64,000 nt of DNA from Micromonospora craniellae (GTDB lineage: Bacteria; Actinomycetota; Actinomycetes; Mycobacteriales; Micromonosporaceae). Under the pieces are notes generated by a model. It ran no database searches and was not told the origin of the DNA. It saw nothing but the letters and a program-made list of their open reading frames with translations. This document shows positions 22,720 to 30,941 of the stretch, one piece after another. Every line of letters begins with the position of its first letter. The first letter of the stretch is position 1. The position numbers and the translations under genes were made by a program. The stretch spans positions 4,030,001-4,094,000 of the forward strand of contig NZ_CP061725.1 of NCBI RefSeq assembly GCF_014764405.1, written 5' to 3'.

Positions 22720-25247
22720 CACAGCGCCTTCGCGATGGCGGACGCCACGGACTCGACGTGTGGTTCCCGCAACACCGATGGATGGTCGCAGCCGACCCGA
22801 TGGATGTCGAGGTCTCCGGTGAGCACACCGCCCCAGGCCGCGGGATCACCCGGATGTTCCTCGGCGAGGAAGAGCAGCGACCGGCCGGCCCAGGGGCGTA
22901 CCCGGTGCAGTCGGGTCAACAGGTGCCCCTGTTCGAAGAAGACCCCGTACTGGGTGATGCCGTCGAACGGGACGACACCGGCCAGAGGCAGGCGCATCCG
23001 GTACGACCAGAGCTCCCGCGAGTCTCCGCGCAGCCGGGCGAGCAACCCTCCCTTCGGCCGCTTCACCGGCACCAGCTCCGGTCGGCCGACCGGCCCGGCG
23101 AAGGTCATCTCCTTGGCAAGCTTCGGCAGATAGGTGTCGAGGACGGCGACCAGGGACACCTCCTCGCCGAGCGCGACCAGCCGATGTGCGACATCCAGCG
23201 CGATCAGCCCACCGAGGGAGTGCCCGACGAGGTGGTAGGGTCCGCGTGGTTGCAGCTTCCGGATGGTGGCCAGGTGCCTCCGCGCGGCCCGACCGACGCT
23301 CCAGTCCGGCAGCCCCCGGTTCTCCAGCCCGTACGCCTGAAGCGCATGGACCGGGCGGTCGCCGGGGAGCCGCCGGGCCAGCGGCAGGAAGCTGAAGCCG
23401 AGCCCGCCGGCACCGGCGAAGCAGAAGATCGGCTCGCGTTCACCGTTCGCTCGGAGAGTGACCAGGGTGGGGTGCCGTCCGGCGGGGCGTGCCTGACTGA
23501 CCAGCCGAGCGAACTCGGCGACCGTCGGTGCGGCGACCAGGTCGGCGGAGGTGAGCCGGAGTCGCAGTCGCTCCTCCACCGCGGCGAGCAGTTCCTCGAC
23601 GGCGAGCGAGTCACCACCGAGCGCCATGAAGTCGTCGTGCACACCGACTGATTCCAGGTCCAGTACCTGTGCCCAGAGGTCGGCGACGATGACCTCCCAG
23701 TGGCTGCGAGGCGGCAGGCCGGCGTCGTTCTCCGGTGGCGGCGGCAGGGCGACCCGGTCGACCTTTCCGCGCTCGTTGCGAGGCAGGCTCGGGAGCACCA
23801 CGATCGCGGTCGGCACCATCCAGGACGGCAGGCGTTCCCGCAGGAACCGACGGAGTGTGGCGGGTGCGGGCGTCCCCGCGGTGGGATGCGGGGCCACGTA
23901 GGCGGCGAGATGCACCGGCTGCGAGCCCTGCTGGACGGGGACCACGACCGCCTCGGCGATGACCGGAGCGGTGAGAAGCGCTGCTTCGACCTCGGCGGGT
24001 TCGACGAGGTAGCCGCGAATCTTGACGGCTGAGTCCCGTCGCCCCATCAGGTGCAGGACACCGCGGTCGTCGAAGCGGCCGAGATCGCCGGTGCGGTAGA
24101 CGGTCCCGCTGAATCTCGCCGCGGTCTCGTCGGGAGCGTCCCAGTAACCGCCGGAGAGGTACTCGGAGGTGACCACGACCTCTCCGGTCTGGCCGGCCGG
24201 GACCGGCTCGCCGTTCTCGGCGACGATCGTGACCTGCTTGCCGGGAGCCGGGAATCCGACCGGCACGATGCCCTCGGGCACGGGGTCGCCGGGCGGGATC
24301 GGGAAGAAGGCAAGGTGGCCGATCTCGGACGAGCCGGACCAACTGGTATAGACGCAGTCGGCGGGCAGGTGCGGGCGCAGCGCGGTCACGTCCCGTCCGT
24401 GGATCGCCTCGCCGCAGGTCGTGACCAGACGCAGGCCGGTGAGCCGCTCGTCCGGCGCCAGCACCGCCAGCAGCGAGCGCAGCAGGGACGGTGTGCAGTG
24501 CAACGTGGTCACCTGTACCGACCGCAGCCAGGCTGCCATGTTCCTCATGCCGCGTACCCGGGGGTCGTAGGCGTAGAGACCGGCACCGTTGAGCAGGGCG
24601 AAGACGAAGACCGTCAGCCCGGCCATGAAGGCGGCGGGTAACACCAGCGCGACCCGGTCACCGGCGTCGACGCCGAGCCGGTCCCGTCCGCCGTACGCCT
24701 CGTTGAGCAGCATGTCGTGGGTGAGGACCACACCCTTGGGACGGCCGGTCGAGCCGGAGGTGAAGCAGATGAAGGCGGCCTCCCGGCCGGCCCTGTCGAC
24801 ACGGGCATCGCCGGGTCCGGTGGTCAGTGCCTCCGCCGGGGAGCCGGTGGTCAGTGCCTCCGCCGGGGAGATCGTCCGGAGTGGCACCCGGTCGCCCTCG
24901 TCGGTCAGGCAGACAGTCGCACCTGCCTGCGCCACGATGCGGTGCAGCTTCTCGTCCGGCAGGGTCGGATCGAGCAGGACGACCGGGCGGCCGGACTTCA
25001 GCGCACCGAGAATGCCGAGCAGTCCGTCGGCGGTCTGGGGCAGCAGGACGGCAACGGGGCTCGCCGCATCGTCCTCGCCCCCCAAGGCGGCACCGATGCG
25101 CTCGGAGCGGGCGTTGGCTTCCGCGAAGGTGTACGACCCTTCGACGGACACGAGTGCGGGGACATCCGGCAGAGCGTCCGCCACTTCGCGGAAACGCTCC
25201 GTCACCGATCGGGTGCCTCCCGGCACGACAAGTGCTGCGAGCTGCAT
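22719..25247 (-). CDS. A-T-TE nonribosomal synthetase without condensation domain, probably aryl-acid specific
   Basis: 842 residues: adenylation domain about 10-500, carrier domain with phosphopantetheine serine at 547 (GGDSLAVEEL), thioesterase about 590-842 with nucleophile Ser677 (GHSLGG). ATP-loop FTSGSTGRPKG and C-terminal lysine motif RNERGKVDR are intact. In the substrate pocket the segment LPAAFMAGLTVFVF has no aspartate where amino-acid-activating domains hold the alpha-amine, so an aryl or keto acid is likely. With chorismate lyase and PobA downstream, 3,4-dihydroxybenzoate or 4-hydroxybenzoate is the expected substrate. A-T-TE architecture without a condensation domain suggests transfer of the acyl group to a hydroxyl or amine, or ester dimer formation. 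Start chosen at ATG 25247, 26 bp after an iron box. Confidence 0.87.
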   Translation of the reverse strand: MQLAALVVPGGTRSVTERFREVADALPDVPALVSVEGSYTFAEANARSERIGAALGGEDDAASPVAVLLPQTADGLLGILGALKSGRPVVLLDPTLPDEKLHRIVAQAGATVCLTDEGDRVPLRTISPAEALTTGSPAEALTTGPGDARVDRAGREAAFICFTSGSTGRPKGVVLTHDMLLNEAYGGRDRLGVDAGDRVALVLPAAFMAGLTVFVFALLNGAGLYAYDPRVRGMRNMAAWLRSVQVTTLHCTPSLLRSLLAVLAPDERLTGLRLVTTCGEAIHGRDVTALRPHLPADCVYTSWSGSSEIGHLAFFPIPPGDPVPEGIVPVGFPAPGKQVTIVAENGEPVPAGQTGEVVVTSEYLSGGYWDAPDETAARFSGTVYRTGDLGRFDDRGVLHLMGRRDSAVKIRGYLVEPAEVEAALLTAPVIAEAVVVPVQQGSQPVHLAAYVAPHPTAGTPAPATLRRFLRERLPSWMVPTAIVVLPSLPRNERGKVDRVALPPPPENDAGLPPRSHWEVIVADLWAQVLDLESVGVHDDFMALGGDSLAVEELLAAVEERLRLRLTSADLVAAPTVAEFARLVSQARPAGRHPTLVTLRANGEREPIFCFAGAGGLGFSFLPLARRLPGDRPVHALQAYGLENRGLPDWSVGRAARRHLATIRKLQPRGPYHLVGHSLGGLIALDVAHRLVALGEEVSLVAVLDTYLPKLAKEMTFAGPVGRPELVPVKRPKGGLLARLRGDSRELWSYRMRLPLAGVVPFDGITQYGVFFEQGHLLTRLHRVRPWAGRSLLFLAEEHPGDPAAWGGVLTGDLDIHRVGCDHPSVLREPHVESVASAIAKAL

Positions 25248-25272
25248 GGATAACCGTTCTCCCAGGCCCAGA

Positions 25273-25291
25273 TGAGGGAAGGCTATCCTAA
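25273..25291. promoter_or_regulatory. Iron box upstream of the A-T-TE / chorismate lyase / pobA / GT2 operon
   Basis: Minus-strand TTAGGATAGCCTTCCCTCA agrees with the iron-box consensus at 15 of 19 positions; the left half is strong, the right half weak. It sits 26 bp before the A-T-TE ATG and downstream of the stop of the GH26-like gene, so the operon would have its own iron-controlled promoter. Confidence 0.7.
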
Positions 25292-25319
25292 CTGCTCGCA
25301 AAGTAGCATCGGAGAAAGG

Positions 25320-26372
25320 TCACATCCCGAAAAGCTCCCGGTATGCCGCCGCCGAGGCCGGCTTCTGCTGACACTGTGGCTCCGACCGGAACAGGCTCGA
25401 CTGCACACCCCCCGGCGTGCAGTCCGAGAAGTACGCCTCGTAGGCGAGGTCCGGCGCGTGGGCGGCGAACCAGGCGTGCATCCAACGGACGAAGTCGGGG
25501 TTCTCCCGTCCCGCGTCACCGGTAGGTACGACACCCCACTCACCCACCGAGAACAGCTTGCCGCGTTGCTTGGCGAAGGCGTACAGCCAGTCCAGACCCT
25601 CCGGCGCCGCAGCCGTCGCATCGAACTCCGCCTCCGTCCGAGATGCCGGCCAGTGGTCGTAGTTGTCGATGCCGATGATGTCGACGTACTCGTCTCCGGG
25701 ATAGCAGTTGGTGCTGACGCCACCGCACAACTCGGCCGGGGTGTTGTGCGCATTGATCGTCCAGTCCAGGATCGCCTTCGGGTTGGACTGCCGGATGCCG
25801 TCGGCGGCCCGGCGGTAACACCCGATCCAGGTCTGCGTGTCGCCTGCGCTCCAGGGCATGAAGTCCCCGTTGAACTCCCAGCCCAGCCGGACGATGGCGT
25901 CCGCCCGATCGTGCCGCACCATGATCGACCCGAAGTCGCGCCAGAGATGGTCGTACGCGCCGGACGCGCAGGCCGCCAACTCGGCCGCTCCACCCGAGTC
26001 GGGGGTGAGCCCCTGCGAGATGACGAGCGCGCCGGGAAACCCGGTGTAGAACTCGAAGACCCAGTCCGACCCTCGGGTCATCGACTCGTACGTCGTGCGG
26101 TCCGTGTAGGTGTGTGCGATCTGGCAGGCCCGCCCGCGGGCCGCACAAAAGCGTTCGACGTGGGCGCGGTCGAGGACGGGATCACCGTTGACCCCCGATA
26201 GACCGTGGGCACCGGGCCAACTTCCGGCGGGACGGGGCAGGGCCAGTAACTCGGAGGCGCCGCTGCCGGCTGCGGACGCCGGCAGCGGCGTGGTCGGCCG
26301 CTGCCAGGCGGTGACCGCGGCGAGTAGGACGACGACCATCGCAACGGCGAGCAACCATCGTGACCTCGTCAT
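25320..26372 (-). CDS. Secreted GH26-like glycoside hydrolase
   Basis: 350 residues from an ATG with a strong GGGAGAGGGA site. A signal peptide or membrane anchor covers residues about 5-25. The rest is a TIM-barrel hydrolase resembling GH26 (mannanase-type) enzymes: RLGWEFNGDFMPW with the expected acid/base glutamate, WTINAHNTPAELC, VDIIGIDNYDHWP, and SVGEWGV with the likely nucleophile. Several cysteines suggest disulfides outside the cell. It is divergent from dhbA and close to an iron box. It may trim the surface glycan made by the neighbouring cluster; substrate unknown. Confidence 0.78.
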   Translation of the reverse strand: MTRSRWLLAVAMVVVLLAAVTAWQRPTTPLPASAAGSGASELLALPRPAGSWPGAHGLSGVNGDPVLDRAHVERFCAARGRACQIAHTYTDRTTYESMTRGSDWVFEFYTGFPGALVISQGLTPDSGGAAELAACASGAYDHLWRDFGSIMVRHDRADAIVRLGWEFNGDFMPWSAGDTQTWIGCYRRAADGIRQSNPKAILDWTINAHNTPAELCGGVSTNCYPGDEYVDIIGIDNYDHWPASRTEAEFDATAAAPEGLDWLYAFAKQRGKLFSVGEWGVVPTGDAGRENPDFVRWMHAWFAAHAPDLAYEAYFSDCTPGGVQSSLFRSEPQCQQKPASAAAYRELFGM

Positions 26373-26623
26373 TCCCTCTCCCTCCCCGGATCGGCGGCAT
26401 GGCGTAGGCCAGGTCGGGAACCGCACCACCAGTCCGGACCGACCCTACCCGCGCCAGCATGGAGGCCCCCGCCTCCTGGTCGTGGAGCTGGTGCGTCCGA
26501 ACGGAGGTCGGCGGGTCCCAGCAGGACCGACAGCGCCGAGAGGCAAGATCCGCTGCCCGCCGGATGAGGTAAGGTGCAGCCAACTTAGGGTCGGCTAACC
26601 TAATGGTGGGGGGTGCGGAGCCC
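26373..26623. promoter_or_regulatory. Divergent intergenic region GH26-like / dhbA
   Basis: A 251-bp gap between divergent starts. The dhbA side holds an iron box at 26585-26603 and a G-rich ribosome site. In the remaining part, 26373-26584, I see only the purine-rich ribosome site of the GH26-like gene and no recognisable second operator, so iron control of that gene is uncertain. Confidence 0.5.
26585..26603. promoter_or_regulatory. Iron box of the dhbACEB operon
   Basis: TTAGGGTCGGCTAACCTAA matches the iron-box consensus at 17 of 19 positions by eye. It lies 20 bp before the dhbA ATG at 26624, where bound repressor would cover the promoter or transcription start. Confidence 0.88.
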
Positions 26624-27394
26624 ATGACTCCAGATGGCATCGCCGGTCGAACCGCGCTGGTCACCGGCGCGGCCCGGGGCATCGGAGCTGCGGTCGCCGC
26701 TGCGCTGAGCGCACGAGGCGCCCATGTCGCGTTGACCGACCGGGACGGCCCGGGGGCCCGCCGTCGCGCCGAGATGCTCGCCGGTGCCCGCGGCTATCCC
26801 ATGGACGTTACGGACGCCGATGCCGTCGAACGTACGTTCGCGGTCGTGGAGGAGGAGCTCGGACCGATCCACATCTGTGTCTCCGTAGCCGGAATCCTTC
26901 GGCCCGCGCGGGTTCTCGACGCCACCGATGACGACTGGCGGACCACTTTCGATGTCAACACGACAGGTGTGTTCCACGTACTGCGCTGTGCCGGCAGGCG
27001 GATGGCCGCCCGGAACGGCGGCAGCATCGTCGTGGTCAGTTCGAACGCGGCCGGCGTACCCCGGATGGGTATGGCCGCCTACGCCGCTTCGAAGGCCGCC
27101 ACGAGCATGCTCACGAAGTGCCTCGGACTCGAACTGGCCGGGCACGGAGTGCGGTGCAACGTGGTCGCTCCCGGATCGACCGACACCGACATGCAACGGG
27201 CGTTGTCGACCGGCGGCGGTGACACCGCCGTGGTCGCGGGTTCGCTGCCGACCTTCCGGACCGGTATCCCGCTCGGCCGGATCGCGGATCCCACCGATGT
27301 CGCCGACGCCGTGCTGTTCCTGGTCTCGGACCAGGCACGGCACATCACCATGCACGACCTGTACGTCGATGGCGGCGCGACCCTACGCGCCTGA
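26624..27394 (+). CDS. dhbA: 2,3-dihydro-2,3-dihydroxybenzoate dehydrogenase
   Basis: Classical short-chain dehydrogenase, 256 residues, which oxidises 2,3-dihydro-2,3-dihydroxybenzoate to 2,3-dihydroxybenzoate with NAD. Motifs: TALVTGAARGIG cofactor loop, the catalytic serine in VVVSSNAAGVPR, and YAASKAA with the catalytic tyrosine and lysine; the end is ITMHDLYVDGGATL. The ATG at 26624 is preferred over an in-frame ATG at 26603, which lies inside the iron box. Function is assigned mainly because dhbC, dhbE and dhbB follow in the same operon. Confidence 0.92.
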   Translation: MTPDGIAGRTALVTGAARGIGAAVAAALSARGAHVALTDRDGPGARRRAEMLAGARGYPMDVTDADAVERTFAVVEEELGPIHICVSVAGILRPARVLDATDDDWRTTFDVNTTGVFHVLRCAGRRMAARNGGSIVVVSSNAAGVPRMGMAAYAASKAATSMLTKCLGLELAGHGVRCNVVAPGSTDTDMQRALSTGGGDTAVVAGSLPTFRTGIPLGRIADPTDVADAVLFLVSDQARHITMHDLYVDGGATLRA

Positions 27395-27409
27395 CAGAGA
27401 GAGACATCG

Positions 27410-28600
27410 ATGACAATCACACATCCCAATGTGACAGTGGGCAGGGCCCTCGACCTGCTGGCCAAATACGACGCGACGGCACCGTTCTTCTTCGCCTCAC
27501 CCCGTGGCACGCTCCTCGCCGAAGGCCGGTCCCACCCGGTGCCGGCGACCGCCGACCTGTCGACGGCGGTGCGGGATGTCCTCGACCTGGCCACCGCCGA
27601 TGGTGACGACGACCCACTCGTGGTCGGTGCGGTTCCGTTCGATCCGAGTGCCACACCGAGGCTGTGCGTTCCCCGCCGTATCCGCCGGTCGGGACCGCTG
27701 CCGAGTCGGTTCGCCCTGCCGAGTCGGTTCGCCCTGCCGAGTCGGTTCGCCCTGCCCATGGAGGCCGACCGCGTCGACGCTCGTCGCGTCGAGGTACCCG
27801 GCAGGGCCACGTACGCCGACGGGGTGCGGCGGGCGGTCACCCGCCTGCGCGCGGGAGAGCTCGACAAGGTGGTCCTGGCCCGTGCTCTCGACATCGTTAC
27901 CACCGAGCCGATCGACATCGGCACCCTCCTGCGCCGGCTCGCCGCCCGTGACCCGGCTGGTTACACCTTCGCCGTCGACCTGGGTGCGGGGACCCTCATC
28001 GGCAACAGTCCCGAACTTCTCGTCTCCCGGCAGGGTGACCTCGTCACCGCGAATCCGCTGGCCGGCTCGCTGCCGCGAAGCGACGACCCGTTCGAGGACT
28101 TCGGCCAGGCCCAGGCGTTGCTCGCCTCCCGCAAGGACCGACGGGAACACGCGCTGGTCGTCGAGGCCGTGGCTGACGGCCTCCGCCCACTCTGCACGGA
28201 TCTTGAGGTTCCCGCCGAGCCGTCGCTCATCCGTACCGCTGCCATGTGGCACCTGTCCACCGTGGTCACCGGGAGGGTCCTCGATCCTGCTGTCAGGTCG
28301 ATGACCCTGGCCGCCGCGCTGCACCCGACACCAGCCGTCTGCGGCACCCCGGCCCGTGCCGCCCGTGCCGCCATCGCCGAGTACGAGGCGTTCGACCGTG
28401 GCTTCTACACCGGCCTCGTCGGCTGGGAGAACAACTCCGGCGACGGCGAGTGGGTGGTGGCACTACGGTGCGCGGTCGCCCACGGCAGCAGTGCCCGCCT
28501 GTACGCCGGCGCCGGAATCGTCGCCGACAGCGACCCCGCCGCCGAACTCGCCGAGACGACGGCGAAGTTCCGCACCATGCTGACCGGACTGGAACTGTGA
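27410..28600 (+). CDS. dhbC: Isochorismate synthase
   Basis: 396 residues, converts chorismate to isochorismate, the first committed step to 2,3-dihydroxybenzoate. The C-terminal chorismate-binding domain is clear: ELDKVVLAR, IGNSPELLVSRQGDLVTANPLAGS, ALVVEAVADGL, and HPTPAVCGTPARAARAAIAEYEAFDRGFYTGLVGW. The start has a GAGAGAGA purine stretch. A perfect triple 18-bp repeat at 27700-27753 inserts three PSRFAL units in the variable linker between the N-terminal part and the catalytic core. The stop overlaps the dhbE GTG. Confidence 0.94.
   Translation: MTITHPNVTVGRALDLLAKYDATAPFFFASPRGTLLAEGRSHPVPATADLSTAVRDVLDLATADGDDDPLVVGAVPFDPSATPRLCVPRRIRRSGPLPSRFALPSRFALPSRFALPMEADRVDARRVEVPGRATYADGVRRAVTRLRAGELDKVVLARALDIVTTEPIDIGTLLRRLAARDPAGYTFAVDLGAGTLIGNSPELLVSRQGDLVTANPLAGSLPRSDDPFEDFGQAQALLASRKDRREHALVVEAVADGLRPLCTDLEVPAEPSLIRTAAMWHLSTVVTGRVLDPAVRSMTLAAALHPTPAVCGTPARAARAAIAEYEAFDRGFYTGLVGWENNSGDGEWVVALRCAVAHGSSARLYAGAGIVADSDPAAELAETTAKFRTMLTGLEL
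27700..27753 (+). repeat. Three perfect 18-bp tandem repeats inside dhbC
   Basis: Unit GCCGAGTCGGTTCGCCCT occurs three times head to tail without a mismatch, in frame, encoding PSRFAL repeats at about residues 98-115 of DhbC. Because 18 is a multiple of three, copy number can change without breaking the frame. Confidence 0.97.
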
Positions 28601-30186
28601 ACATCACACCGTGGCCGTCCGAACTGGCCGAACGCTACCGGGCCGCAGGTTACTGGCGCGGCCAGTCGTTCAGCGCCGCGCTCCGCGAGTGGGCCAGCCG
28701 CCACGGACCCCGCACGGCAGTGGTCGATGGCAACCTGCGCCGCTCCTACCAGGACCTCGACGTCAGAGCCTCCCGTTTCGCGTCCGGCTTCGCGGTGCGG
28801 GGAATCCGTCCAGGCGATCGCGTGGTCGTTCAGTTGCCCAACACCGCCGACTTCTTCGACATCGTGTTCGGACTTCTCCGGCTCGGCGCGGTACCCGTCT
28901 TCGCGCTGCCAGCGCACCGGGAGAGTGAACTCGGCTACTTCTGCCGGCACTCCGAGGCAGTCGCGATCGTCCTGCCCGGCACCCACGATGGTTTCGACCA
29001 CAGGACCTTGATTCCCGCCGTACGCGCGGCAGCTCCCACCGTGCGGCACACCTTCCAGGTCGGCGAAGACCTCGGTGTCCCGCCGGAGCCACTGCCCGAC
29101 CCCGACCCCGGCGCGCTCGCCTTCCTGCAACTCTCGGGGGGCAGCACCGGGCTGCCCAAACTCATCCCGCGCACCGCCGACGACTACCTCTACAGCGTGC
29201 GGGAGAGCGCCGAGATCTGTGGTCTGTCCACCGCGACTGTCTACCTGTGCGTGTTGCCCGTGGCGCACAACTTCACGCTCAGCTCGCCCGGTGTGCTCGG
29301 CGTCCTGCATGCGGGCGGCACCGTCGTCATGTGCCCCAGACCGAATCCGGACACCGCGTTCCCACTCATCGAGCGGGAACGCGTGACCATCACGGCGCTG
29401 GTGCCTCCGCTGGCACTGATCTGGCTGACCGCCGCCGAAACCGGCGGGTACGACCTGTCCAGCCTTCAGGTACTCCAGGTCGGCGGTGCCAAGCTCACCG
29501 CGGATGTCGCCCGCCGGATCGGACCGACGCTCGGTGCTGCCGTGCAACAGGTATTCGGCATGGCCGAGGGACTGGTCAACTACACCCGTCTCGACGACCC
29601 GGCGGAACTCGTCGAGCAGACGCAGGGGCGGCCGATCTCCCCGGCGGACGAGATCCTGATCGTCGACGACGAGGACGTGCCGGTCACACCGGGCGCGACG
29701 GGGCATCTGCTGACCAGAGGTCCGTACACCATCCGGGGTTACTTCCGGGCCGACGAACACAACGCCGTCGCCTTCACCTCCGACGGTTTCTACCGCACCG
29801 GAGACCTCGTACGGCAGACCCCGGAGGGCTACCTGGTGGTCACCGGTCGTGCCAAGGACCAGATCAACCGAGGCGGTGAGAAGATCGCCGCCGAAGAGAT
29901 CGAGAATCACCTTCTCGCGCACCCTGCCGTGCACGACGCCGCCGTGGTCGCCGTCGCTGACCCCTACCTGGGTGAACGTACCTGTGCCTTCGTGACCCTC
30001 CGGGCCGGCGTGGAAGGACCGACGGCGAACCAGTTGCGTTCGTTCATCCGGTCCCGCGGACTGGCCGCGTACAAGGTGCCTGATCGCGTACGCATCGTCC
30101 CGGCCTTTCCGGTGACCGGCGTCGGCAAGATCAGCCGGACCGACCTCCGTGCCGCACTGCGCGCACACCTCGCCCAGGAAGGCTGA
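28597..30186 (+). CDS. dhbE: 2,3-dihydroxybenzoate-AMP ligase
   Basis: 529 residues, stand-alone adenylation enzyme that activates 2,3-dihydroxybenzoate and loads it on an aryl carrier. Motifs: LQLSGGSTGLPKLIPRT, the pocket segment LPVAHNFTLSSPG with the asparagine that replaces aspartate in aryl-acid enzymes, QVFGMAEGLVNYTRL, YRTGDLV, GRAKDQINRGGEKI and VGKISRTDL with the C-terminal lysine. All are very close to EntE/DhbE. The GTG start overlaps the dhbC stop; the longer open frame from 28246 is inside dhbC. Its carrier partner must be the protein at 3790-4014. Confidence 0.95.
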   Translation: MNITPWPSELAERYRAAGYWRGQSFSAALREWASRHGPRTAVVDGNLRRSYQDLDVRASRFASGFAVRGIRPGDRVVVQLPNTADFFDIVFGLLRLGAVPVFALPAHRESELGYFCRHSEAVAIVLPGTHDGFDHRTLIPAVRAAAPTVRHTFQVGEDLGVPPEPLPDPDPGALAFLQLSGGSTGLPKLIPRTADDYLYSVRESAEICGLSTATVYLCVLPVAHNFTLSSPGVLGVLHAGGTVVMCPRPNPDTAFPLIERERVTITALVPPLALIWLTAAETGGYDLSSLQVLQVGGAKLTADVARRIGPTLGAAVQQVFGMAEGLVNYTRLDDPAELVEQTQGRPISPADEILIVDDEDVPVTPGATGHLLTRGPYTIRGYFRADEHNAVAFTSDGFYRTGDLVRQTPEGYLVVTGRAKDQINRGGEKIAAEEIENHLLAHPAVHDAAVVAVADPYLGERTCAFVTLRAGVEGPTANQLRSFIRSRGLAAYKVPDRVRIVPAFPVTGVGKISRTDLRAALRAHLAQEG

Positions 30187-30189
30187 GCC

Positions 30190-30852
30190 GTGTCCCTCCC
30201 GACGATCGCCGGTTACCCGCTACCGGACGAGACGGAACTGCCCGGCAACCGCGTCGACTGGCGACCCGACCCGACCCGGGCCGTCCTGCTGATCCACGAC
30301 ATGCAGCGCTACTTCACCGCCCCGTTCGACGACGTCGAGCCGCTGGCACCAGCGGTCGCCAACATCGTCGAGCTGCGCAGGATCTGTACGGACCTCGCGA
30401 TTCCGGTGATCTTCACTCGGCAGCCCGGTGGCCAGACCCGCGACGAGCGTGGCCTGCTGTTGGACATGTGGGGCTGGGGACCGCCAGCCGATCCGACGGC
30501 AGTGGCGTTCCATGCCGAGCTGATGCCCGGCGACGGCGACACCGTGCTGGAGAAGCGCCGCTACAGCGCCTTCGTGGACAGCCCGTTCGCCGACCTGCTG
30601 GGCGACCGGGACCAGCTAGTGATCACCGGCATCTACGCACACATCGGCGTCACCGCGACGGCCTGCGACGCCTTCATGCGTGGCGTCCAGGCTTTCGTCG
30701 TCGCCGACGCGGTCGCCGATTTCACCCGTGCCGACCACCTGGCCTCGCTACGGTATGTCGCGCGACGCTGCGGGGTGGTGATGAGCGCCAAGCATGTCGG
30801 CACCGCCCTCGGAGGCGCGCACCGGGACCCGTCCGCCGAGGGCAGCGCGTAG
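30190..30852 (+). CDS. dhbB: Isochorismatase without carrier domain
   Basis: 220 residues, GTG start 3 bp after dhbE. It hydrolyses isochorismate to 2,3-dihydro-2,3-dihydroxybenzoate and pyruvate. The isochorismatase fold is evident: VLLIHDMQRYF with the catalytic aspartate, LEKRRYSAF with the lysine, and ITGIYAHIGVTATACDAFMRG. The protein ends soon after VVMSAKHVGTALGG, where EntB/DhbB would continue into an aryl carrier domain; here that domain is a separate gene at 3790. Last gene of dhbACEB. Confidence 0.94.
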   Translation: MSLPTIAGYPLPDETELPGNRVDWRPDPTRAVLLIHDMQRYFTAPFDDVEPLAPAVANIVELRRICTDLAIPVIFTRQPGGQTRDERGLLLDMWGWGPPADPTAVAFHAELMPGDGDTVLEKRRYSAFVDSPFADLLGDRDQLVITGIYAHIGVTATACDAFMRGVQAFVVADAVADFTRADHLASLRYVARRCGVVMSAKHVGTALGGAHRDPSAEGSA

Positions 30853-30941
30853 TCGAGAGCCGGTGCGTGGCAGCAGGCGGGTGGCGGCGGCGCGTGGCAG
30901 ATCGGCGTTCCCCGCCGGTGCCGGGCGTACGCCAGGGAGGG

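Noticed and set aside
26603..26623. Earlier dhbA start at ATG 26603
   Set aside because: It lies on the last base of the iron box and has no ribosome site, whereas ATG 26624 follows a G-rich site.
27700..27753. CRISPR-like repeat
   Set aside because: Repeats are contiguous without spacers, are in frame inside dhbC and number only three.
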